DNA of 64,000 bases from Branchipolynoe longqiensis. Its lineage: Eukaryota > Annelida > Polychaeta > Phyllodocida > Polynoidae. The stretch covers positions 3,399,291-3,463,290 of the forward strand of contig CM059194.1 of the NCBI GenBank assembly GCA_030323885.1, given 5' to 3'. The notes under the pieces were generated by a model. That model made no database searches, was not told the DNA's origin, and was given only the letters and a program-made list of their open reading frames with translations. Position numbers and translations under genes: made by a program. Each line of letters opens with the position of its first letter. Positions within the stretch are counted from its first letter, which is position 1. Positions 48,760 to 56,880 of this stretch are shown here, one piece after another.

Positions 48760-49562
48760 GCATTTCGATAAAAGGATTAACTTTGGAGATATTTGAAGTG
48801 AAAACATGGACATTTACTTGTGGCATGTGCATCACAATGGTGAACGCCATATGCTCTATTGAATTGACTTATTATTTATTTCTATCAAAGACAATATATG
48901 ATAAGATGCACCACTCAGAGTTTTCCCATGAAATACAGCAAACACGGGAATTGGACAGTTCCCCTAGCCCAGTCTGACTGCCGTACTATTGAACAAAAGG
49001 GACAGTTTCTCAAGCCCACCCTGACTGTTGTACCATCAAAGACAATGTACAACAATTATTGGCGCCCCATTCGTGTGTCCCGTACTAGGGTGGGCGCGCG
49101 ACTCCGAATACATACAATTGATCGTATAATAAACAATATATATAATAATATTAATAATGGGTTTCGCTTCGTTCCTTTATATTATTATAATACATTATAA
49201 TACACATAATAATGACAACAATATTATAGTATAGTAAAGTTCAAACATATTATATACACTTTAATCTTTGCCATACATAAATCAAATTTGTGATTACGTC
49301 TGAGTAATAAAAGTACTGCTACACATAATCAAAGACGATGCACCTTGCTTGCCATTGGGTGGCAGCACCTCATGATCATTTCAGAATTTCCTATATGAAA
49401 GCACTGAGTGGCGCATAATATCGTACATTGTCTTAGCTTCTATGTAGCAAAATATGTTCAATAAGTGCACCAGTAAATAATTTGGTGACGTAGGATCAAA
49501 TTTCGGTGAGTGATTAGGTTTAGAAACTGTCATTATTATTTTATCGGATTATGCAGTTTTAG
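48760..49562 (-). mobile_element. Decayed MITE-M with internal insertion
   Basis: 48760-48900 (ACTTTGGAGATATTTGAAGT, CTCTATTGAATTGACTTATT) and 49430-49562 (TAAGTGCACCAGTAAATAAT, TTTATCGGATTATGCAGTTT) match the two parts of MITE-M at 49649. About 530 bp between them is foreign, including an AT-rich stretch. The left terminus is lost. Confidence 0.6.
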
Positions 49563-49599
49563 TATAATATTTCATAAAAAAGGGACCTTGCTTGCTTAT

Positions 49600-49632
49600 T
49601 GGGGTTTTACGTCCTACCACCATCGACCATCA
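49600..49632 (-). mobile_element. SINE-B-like 3' end scrap
   Basis: GGGGTTTTACGTCCTACCAC on the plus strand is the reverse of the SINE-B end. It is directly followed by MITE-M copy 3. Confidence 0.5.
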
Positions 49633-49648
49633 TGTAATGTAATTACAG

Positions 49649-49969
49649 TTAAAGTTGTATAGTCCGATGCTTTTGAGTTTCTGCCATTTTCTGAGATAAA
49701 TACACTATGCTGATCGTTATTATCTACTTTACTGAAATAATTATCACTTCAAATGGCTAACTTTGGAGATATTTGACGTCAAATCATGCCAACTGACACC
49801 ATAGACTTCAGTAGTAACCGGTTCTATTAAATTGACTTATTACAACCTTCTATGCAGCAACAAATGCTCAATACATGCACCAGTATCTGAGTTGAATATG
49901 TACAATCATATCTAGATAAGTGTTTTGGTTTTGAAAATTTGATGTTTTCATCGGACTATGCAGCTTTAA
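49649..49969 (-). mobile_element. MITE-M, copy 3
   Basis: TTAA at both ends (49649-49652, 49966-49969), termini AGTTGTATAGTCCGATG and CATCGGACTATGCAGCT, interior in reverse orientation relative to copy 1. Confidence 0.87.
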
Positions 49970-50133
49970 ACAAACAAGATTATCTAGTACTAAAAAAAAC
50001 GTTGAAAAACAAGTTGAACAAACTTGAAGTAAATTCATGGTGTTGATGTGTAAATTTTCACAGTTTTACTTCACGACACAATCATACACACATCCTTTTG
50101 GTACATGTTGTGGGATACCTTTAAATTAATATA

Positions 50134-50634
50134 GTGTAGTGGTCTGCACTGACCTCTCAGGCAAGTAACCATATAGACAGGTAGGCGTGGGGAGCGTGTT
50201 GATATCAGGGAGCCTAGGTGGTGTAATGGTTAGCACACTGGCCCGGAATGCAAAGAGATGTGGGTTCGAGTCCCGCTCTAGGCACAGTATTTCCCATTTT
50301 CATCACCCCCATGACACTGGTTGCCGTGATCAGGATCCTGTACAAGCTTTGCGCTGTATGGTTGTTGAACCTACCCTGTGTATGTATGTGTTTGCATTGC
50401 CTGTATGTATGTAATTGTAAGCATTACAAGACTTACAATTCCAGGGGGACGAGTGTAGTGGTCTGCACTGACCTCTCAGGCAAGTAACCACATAGACAGG
50501 TAGGCGTGGGGAGTGTGTTGATATCAGGGAGCCTAGGTGGTGTAATGGTTAGCACACTGGCCCGGAATGCAAAGAGATGTGGGTTCGAGTCCCGCTCTAG
50601 GCACAGTATTTCCCATTTTCATCACCCCCATGAC
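50134..50634 (+). mobile_element. SINE-C dimer, head-to-tail
   Basis: Unit 1 is 50134-50452 and unit 2 starts at 50453 without a spacer, period 319 bp; unit 2 stops after ATCACCCCCATGACA. Each has a 75-bp leader (GTGTAGTGGTCTGCACTGAC...), then a tRNA-like segment whose acceptor ends GCCTAG and CTAGGC are complementary, with TGGTGTAATGGTTAGC and the B-box GGTTCGAGTCC (50263-50273 in unit 1). Units are almost identical over the shared part. Confidence 0.87.
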
Positions 50635-51317
50635 AATAGTATTGCTAAAATACTTAACACACAGAGGCAACAATACTTACTTGACTTGGTGACAACACAA
50701 ATGAAATAATTAATTATCCCCATCGAAGTATGGACACCATACTTGTGGTGTGGTGCACAGTTTCAGAGAATAACCCATACATATATACATAAATATATAT
50801 ATGTATTTATTTATATGGGTCATTCAGTCTTTGTGCTGAACAGGTGAAGGATTATTATCTAAATAGGTCAAGGTCAACCGCTCGCTCTGTTAGACACACC
50901 TCCTGTATACAAAAGTTGGGTTCTGGTTCTCTTTGTTCGCCTTCAAACACTCTGAGTTCTAACCACCATGTGGTGCATTAAGTTTAGATTCCATATACGT
51001 GGTAGGCGGCATGCCATTCGTATTCGAAATCACACCGATTGGTCCATTGAGCGATCCACTTTACCGTCCTCGCATTTGCATTCACAACCAGACACATGGA
51101 AGCATGACTGTGTGTTTACATGCTTTGCCATTTGTTGTCACTTTCGCATTCACATTTGCATACCAGCATACCAAGTATATGGAATCTTAGCTTTATGTAC
51201 CTTTGTATGGTAGGCTGGTTAGCGGGCCATTCAAATACTACTTAACGCTATTTTGGTAAAAATAAAATGTACACACATAACGCTTGGACCTTCACCCCAT
51301 CCCCACCACCGAACTGC
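50635..51317. other. Small AT palindrome; otherwise no recognised feature
   Basis: AATAACCCATACATATATAC near 50769 pairs with TTTATTTATATGGGTCATT near 50805, a compact hairpin. Short open frames elsewhere have no recognisable domain. Confidence 0.45.
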
Positions 51318-51320
51318 TAC

Positions 51321-51822
51321 AGCCCCAGTCACACATACGAGCCCCGGACCGCCATCCGGGGTGGTCCGGGGCGATATGGGGTGATCCGTGGCTCGTCCGT
51401 GGCTCATCCGTGTGGAACCCCCTGATCCGGCCTGATCCGTGGCTCATCTGGTGCCGTCCGGGCTCAGCCCCAGATGTTTTAAAATGTTTAAAACATCCAG
51501 GGTGGTCCACAGGATTTTGCAATCCGGGCTCAATCCAGCCTGATCCGGCCTGATCCGGGGGTGGTCTGGGGGATGGTCCGGGTATTTCGGGGGTGGTCAG
51601 GGGTGGACCGGGCCTGTCCGGGGGTGGTCCGGGGGTGGTCCGGGGGTGGTACGGGGCGGTCCGGGGCTTGTCCGGAGCTCGTCCGGAAAAGTGTGACTGC
51701 GAGGCAAAAATCAACGAAAAAAGTGATTTTATCCGTGGCGGCCCGGCACCGTCTAGGCCATTGGTCCTATGGGTGGTCTGGCTCAAAATCCGGGGCTTTT
51801 CCAGCTATGTGTGACTGGGGCT
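51321..51822. mobile_element. Foldback element with AGCCCCAGTCACACATA termini
   Basis: Left end AGCCCCAGTCACACATACGA and right end AGCTATGTGTGACTGGGGCT are inverted repeats. TAC lies on both sides (51318-51320, 51823-51825), a possible 3-bp target duplication. The interior is made of repeated GTCCGGGG, TCCGTGGCTC and CCTGATCCGG words, so it is GC-rich, with a TTTTAAAATGTTTAAAAC palindrome in the centre. No coding capacity; the open frames (Gly/Trp-rich) come from repetition. Confidence 0.75.
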
Positions 51823-51889
51823 TACATAATATTTGAATGGCCTTTTCATGGCAAGTATGAGTATACCAATTCAAGGAACACCAGCTCAT

Positions 51890-52116
51890 TCCCACATGCT
51901 ACCCCCTCTCCTTTCTTACCAACCCTCTCTTTCCAGCCCCTCCTCTATTCGATCCCGCCTCCCGCATCCACCAGTACCAGGCCATCCCGCGAACCCCTAC
52001 CTTGGCCCCCTGACCCCCGACCCCCAACACCACCTACCGTCCTCCTGTCACACCAGCTCCTCATCAAGAGTCACGTGGTCTCTCTGGGGAGCCATAACTC
52101 TTTGTTGTTGTTGTTG
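51890..52116 (+). repeat. C-rich sequence and first diverged satellite unit
   Basis: A pyrimidine-rich stretch (CTACCCCCTCTCC...CCACCTACCGTCC) ends with CACGTGGTCTCTCTGGGGAG and CATAACTC, the same word order as the ATGATCTC...GAGAGCC satellite units from 52430 on. Confidence 0.45.
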
Positions 52117-52414
52117 AAGATTTATACTGCCTATCATGGATAAGTCTGAATAGACTTGTTTTCACCATTAGACAGTTTGTCGATAGAAAGCCCGAGCCTA
52201 CACTTTTACTGACCCAAGTGATTTTTAACCTCCCACACCACATAGACATGGTATGAGAGCAACTGGCCTTTGATGACGCTGTAAGTTATACACAGCGGTG
52301 GAAATCCAAATTGGCAGAGATGGGGGCACAGGGAATCGAACCACCGACCTTCAGATTAGGAGTCTGACCTAGAAAAACGTCAGACACTCTAACCACTCCG
52401 CCACAGAAAACACC
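52116..52414 (-). mobile_element. SINE-A, copy 4
   Basis: Minus-strand copy with A-box TGGCGGAGTGGTTAGAGTG, B-box GGTTCGATTCCC and the 3' end ATAGGCAGTATAAATCTTC followed by (AAC)n. It is inserted in the diverged satellite. Confidence 0.88.
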
Positions 52415-52583
52415 ACAACTTTAATATGTCAATCTACACCCCCCTCCCCAACCAGCACCCCCATCCTCACTTGAGACTGACCTAGCTAGATTCTCCTCCA
52501 GGGTCAATAAACCCATGTGATCTTATTAGAGAGCCATATCACTAGTATGTCAATCTACTGTCTACCCACCCACTGAGATAGGA

Positions 52584-52905
52584 GCGGGACGTAGCTCAGG
52601 CAGTAGAGTGTCCACCTGTGAAGGTGTTTGGGTCATGCGATTGATCCTACTCAGTGGACCCATTTGCAGTTTGTGTTATTTTCCGTTAATTTCCACAATT
52701 GGTTCAACAAAGGATGTGGGATTTGCTGTCCTGTCTGTGGGAAAGTACATATAAAAGACCTCTTGCTGCTTATCAGAAGGAGTAGGCTATTTAGTGCAGC
52801 GGGTTTCCTCCAAAGAAATATGTCAGAATGAGCATGCTTGACGTCCAATAGCCGCTGATATGAAAATCAATGTGCTTTAGAGGCGTCATTAAATAAAACA
52901 AAGTT
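52584..52905 (+). mobile_element. SINE-D, copy 2 with tRNA-like head
   Basis: A-box region GTAGCTCAGGCAGTAGAGTG at 52591 and a weak B-box (GGTCATGCGATTGATCC). Body GCTGTCCTGTCTGTGGGAAA, CTTGCTGCTTATCAGAAGGA and GGGTTTCCTCCAAAGAAATA, 3' end GAGGCGTCATTAAATAAAAC. About 320 bp. Confidence 0.9.
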
Positions 52906-53364
52906 GTTTCCACCCACCAAGCTCGACAGCTAACATCCTTTCAAGGGCCTCTCCTCCGACAATTGACCCTGCCTGAGTTACATTCTTCTACAAGGTCAAT
53001 AAACTGATGTTATCTCAACAGAGAGCCATAACTTTAGTATGTCCGCCACCCCTCCAGTTGACCTAGTTCCGTTATTCTCCAATGTACATACACCCACATG
53101 ATCTCACTGAGAGCCAGATCACTAGTATGTCCAGCGCCTCTCTCTCCAGTTGACCTAGTCACATTTTCCTCTGACATACATACACCCACTTGATCACACC
53201 GGAGAGCCGCATCACTAGTATATCCACCGCCCCTCTCTCCAGTTGACCTAGTTACATTTTCCTCTGACATACACCCATGTGATCTCACCGGAGAGCCGCA
53301 TCACTAGTATGTCCACCGCCCCTCTCTCCAGTTGACCTAGTTACATTTTCCTCTGACATACATA

Positions 53365-53417
53365 TTTGTTTGTTTAACGTGCCCTAGCACAAAATGTAGA
53401 CATCGGCTAACGATGGG
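53365..53417 (-). mobile_element. 53-bp SINE tail with 14-bp target duplication
   Basis: TTTGTTTGTTTAACGTGCCC on the plus strand is the 3' end of a SINE in reverse. CTCTGACATACATA flanks it exactly at 53351-53364 and 53418-53431, proving retroposition of a very short piece into a satellite unit. Confidence 0.92.
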
Positions 53418-53847
53418 CTCTGACATACATACTGCATACACCCACATGACTCAGTGGAGAGCCAGATTGTGCATATATCCACCGGCCCTCCATCCAGTTG
53501 ATCTAGTTACATTTTCCTCTGACGTACATTCACCCACATGATCTCACCAGAAAGCAGCATCACTATTATATCCACCACCCCTCTTTCAAGTTGACCTACT
53601 TAGATTTTCCTTTAAGATGCATAATGCGTACACCCACATTATCTCAGCTGAGAACCATATCACTAGTATGTCCACTGGCCTTCCCTTCAGTTGACCTAGT
53701 TCCATTCTCCTCCAATGTACATCCACCCACGTGATCTTATTGCATTAGTATTTCCACACCCCGCCCCCCGACCCACCCAGCCACACACACACGCGTGCAC
53801 ACTCCAACCAATCACAACCAACATGTTGTTGTTATTCTTCCACAGGC

Positions 53848-54536
53848 TTAAAGCTGCATAGTCCGATGAAATATCAAATTTTCAAAACCAAACCAATTAT
53901 CTAGATTTGATTTTACATATCAAACTTAGATACTGTAGTAGTCTGAACATGAGCTCTACTATCACGCGGTAGCAGCGGAGACTACGACGCCACCAGCGCA
54001 GTACCACTACACTGCGCTAGGTGGCGGCACGGGTCACCACCGGTCAGACCCCAACTGGGCTGACCTCTACTCGTGTGGTTGACCCACCCCCCCACACACA
54101 CCTATAGAGTCGATGTGGGATCTGGCGAGTCAGGGGCGGGTCAGACAACTACTGACGCCGCGGAGAGCAGATGGTTCAATAAACCCAAGGTGAAGCGTAC
54201 ACTGAATTGAATCTTGGTGTTCTTCCGTGTGAAAGAGTGAGAGTCGGAGGGCCGTGGGCCATTACAATAATGCACTTATTAAGCATTTGTTTCTGCGTAG
54301 AAGGCAATACTGAGTCAATTTAACAGAACCTGTTACTGCAGAAGTCTATTCGGTCAGAGTTTTGGCAATCTTGCCAAAACTAATTGTCCATGTTTGCACT
54401 CAAATTATCTAAAGAGTTTACCATTTAAAATAAAAGTAACTTTGAACTAATGTAAAGTAGATACTAGTGATAGATCTAATATATTTATCTCAGAAAAAAT
54501 ACAGAAATTCAAAACCATCGGACTCTGCAACTTTAA
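53848..54536 (+). mobile_element. MITE-M, copy 4, carrying a solo LTR
   Basis: TTAA at 53848-53851 and 54533-54536; termini AGCTGCATAGTCCGATG and CATCGGACTCTGCAACT. The body matches copies 1 and 7 except for a 333-bp LTR inserted at GATAC. Confidence 0.88.
53934..54266 (+). mobile_element. Second-family solo LTR (333 bp) in MITE-M copy 4
   Basis: It begins TGTAGTAGTCTGAACATGAG and ends GGGCCATTACA, so it has TG...CA termini with short inverted ends (TGTA/TACA). AATAAA lies at about 54178. Flanks are ATAC (53930-53933) and ATAA (54267-54270). GC-rich in the middle and unrelated to the 945-bp LTR family. No internal region; class not determined. Confidence 0.75.
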
Positions 54537-54819
54537 TAGACCCACCTGATCTCTGGAGAAGCATATCACAGGAATCCCCACTACCCTCCCCCACAACCAC
54601 ACACATCTGACCTAGTTCCATTATTCTCCTGCAACGTTTGATCATTTTGATTACACAGTACAGGCTGAGTGAGCTGTCTTGGTATTATAGGGTCTTTGTA
54701 CAAACATAGACACTAATAAAGTCTGTACTAGACTACTAAATGACTGAAACATACAATCCTCCAAGCATTGTTTATCCCATCATTACTAACAACCTACTTA
54801 CTCAAACTACTTCATGTAG

Positions 54820-55272
54820 TCAAAAAACACACCTGAGGTATTAACCTTTTAAGCATAACCATATAAGCTAGCCACACTCTATCTAACAGAATAAACAAAC
54901 CATTCTACTAACACTCACTCCATCTCAAAATGTTAACTCCAACAACATGATAGTTTTGCAATTCACAACATAGTAGGCATACAAACCTATGAAGGAAAAC
55001 TATGCACCTAACCACTCCGTAATGTAAAGGTCTAATCAATACACATGTATGTATCAAGTGTGTAGGAATACAACATATAACTGCTATTTTTGTATGTGAA
55101 TTGTCAAACTATACCATATGTAAGTCTTTGAATGTTTGATATTGTTATTTCAGCTGATTTGGGCTAGCTGCATATATTGTAAATAACTGTATTGTCACAT
55201 GGCTGGAAGACCAGTGCCACGGCGCCGACAAAAGACTTTATTCAATGAATAAACTATATTTACAACAACAAA
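54820..55272 (+). mobile_element. LINE-type 3' UTR copy 1
   Basis: About 450 bp (TATTAACCTTTTAAGCATAA...TGTTATTTCAGCTGATTTGG...) ending TGGCTGGAAGACCAGTGCCA, TTTATTCAATGAATAAAC and ACAACAACAAAAAA. It matches 62778-63228 along its length. No ORF. The parent LINE is not identified. Confidence 0.82.
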
Positions 55273-55289
55273 AAACGTCCATAACACCC

Positions 55290-55654
55290 ACGTGGTTCTG
55301 TCGAGAAGACATACCATTACCAACCCCACTTCCGCCGAACCCACCACGTTCCCGCCCCCATTATCCTTCCACCCGATCCATAGTCAAAATAGCCCCAACA
55401 TACCTTTCTTGACGGACGTTCAGCGGCTGCGACTGAGCGTGACTTTAGTTCTTCCGTTGCCCGGCGGTGGCGCTGCGGACTGCTTTGGTTTGGTCGATCC
55501 GGTGTGGAACGTCCGCTTTGTCAGCGCGTCCGTTTCTGTGGAAATAGCAGGACGAATACGCAGGTGGGTCGTGTGTGTCAGCAACCAGTAGGGCGTGCAG
55601 GGCACAGCGACACAAGCAGCCAGCGGAGCAAGCAGCGGCGGGGCGGTGGTGGGG
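55290..55654 (+). other. GC-rich leader upstream of the intact LINE
   Basis: GC-rich, CpG-containing sequence runs up to the assembly gap, ending in GGGCGGTGGTGGGG. Open frames on both strands lack recognisable domains. Its position before ORF1 suggests the 5' UTR/promoter of the LINE, or simply target sequence. Confidence 0.4.
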
Positions 55655-56150
55655 NNNNNNNNNNNNNNNNNNNNNNNNNNNNNNNNNNNNNNNNNNNNNN
55701 NNNNNNNNNNNNNNNNNNNNNNNNNNNNNNNNNNNNNNNNNNNNNNNNNNNNNNNNNNNNNNNNNNNNNNNNNNNNNNNNNNNNNNNNNNNNNNNNNNNN
55801 NNNNNNNNNNNNNNNNNNNNNNNNNNNNNNNNNNNNNNNNNNNNNNNNNNNNNNNNNNNNNNNNNNNNNNNNNNNNNNNNNNNNNNNNNNNNNNNNNNNN
55901 NNNNNNNNNNNNNNNNNNNNNNNNNNNNNNNNNNNNNNNNNNNNNNNNNNNNNNNNNNNNNNNNNNNNNNNNNNNNNNNNNNNNNNNNNNNNNNNNNNNN
56001 NNNNNNNNNNNNNNNNNNNNNNNNNNNNNNNNNNNNNNNNNNNNNNNNNNNNNNNNNNNNNNNNNNNNNNNNNNNNNNNNNNNNNNNNNNNNNNNNNNNN
56101 NNNNNNNNNNNNNNNNNNNNNNNNNNNNNNNNNNNNNNNNNNNNNNNNNN
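55655..56150. other. Assembly gap (496 N)
   Basis: A run of undetermined bases, probably hiding the N-terminal part of LINE ORF1. Its true length is unknown. Confidence 0.99.
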
Positions 56151-56880
56151 GTGAGGGTACTGGTGGATCTGCAATTTCAAATGCTAAGTATAATTCTCCC
56201 GATGCTGCCGTAAACCAGAGATTTGTGGAAGCAATGGACAATGCGATGACATCACTACAGGAGACTGTGATAAAAGCTGAAGAAAAAATAGAACTGAGCT
56301 ATGCCGAAATGGTGAAAAAACTTGACCGCAACTTAAATAAGATTGCTGTCCAAATTCCTGCACCAACTGTAATTAATAGCGCCATACCAAACCAAACTGC
56401 TGACTTGAGGGAACTCCAGGAACGCCAAGAAAGATTTTTAAAAATCTGGTCGTCTATGGAATTCCGGAAAGCACCTCAGAAAATAGAGAAACCAGGAAAA
56501 CACATGATTTAGTACAAATCCAGACCATATGTGAGGAAGGACTGGCAATAGATGTTGATATTGCAGATACAACAAGGCTTGGTGAAAAGAAGCAGGGAAG
56601 CAACAGACCCCTTCGTTTTAAACTATCTGATGAAGCAACAGCTAAGCGAGTATTGAGACAGGCAAAAAACTTATCAAAATCCGACGAGGATCAGTTGCGA
56701 AACACGTACATACGCAAAGACCTGACAATGATGGAACGGAGAGAAGATTACACACTCCGAATGGAACTGAAGAAGAAACGTGCAGAGTCGACTGAAACAG
56801 AGGACGGAAAGCGATGGATCAACAGACGAGGCCAGATAGTAGACGCCACACTGAGTCAACATCAGAACGGGACAATGTAA
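56151..56880 (+). CDS. LINE (CR1/L2 group) ORF1, 5' part in gap
   Basis: After the gap the frame reads a heptad-rich, coiled-coil-like stretch (RFVEAMDNAMTSLQETVIKA...QERQERFLK). At 56437-56443 (T TTA AAA) the RNA-binding domain continues one frame back: NLVVYGIPEST, DTTRLGEKKQGSNRPL and DEATAKRVLRQAKNL, an RRM-like core, then a basic C-terminus (ERREDYTLRMELKKKR, GKRWINRRGQIVDATL). Stop TAA 56878-56880. This is the nucleic-acid chaperone ORF1p of LINEs. The frame change lies in a T5A5 run: a one-base deletion, a sequencing error, or -1 frameshifting at a slippery heptamer. Confidence 0.85.

Larger units (their letters stand above)
52430..54640 (+). repeat. Diverged 90-100 bp satellite, interrupted by insertions
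   Basis: GTTGACCTAG words occur at 53057, 53149, 53242, 53331, 53497, 53590 and 53690 (spacings 92, 93, 89, 166, 93, 100; the 166 includes a 67-bp insertion). Units carry ATTTTCCTCTGACATACA, ACACCCACATGATCTCA, GAGAGCC and ATCACTAGTATGTCCA. Outlying units lie at 52430-52560, 52920-53040 and 54538-54640. SINE-D, a SINE tail and MITE-M sit inside the array. Confidence 0.85.

Noticed and set aside
50218..50290. Functional tRNA gene
   Set aside because: The clover-leaf-like segment with A and B boxes is embedded in SINE-C, repeated at several loci with substitutions, and continues into a SINE body.
51292..51836. Gly/Trp- and Pro-rich open frames on both strands
   Set aside because: They come from the GTCCGGGG words of the foldback element and have no conserved domain.
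55292..55591. 99-codon open frame before the gap
   Set aside because: GC-rich sequence without domain; more likely a 5' leader of the LINE or unrelated flank.
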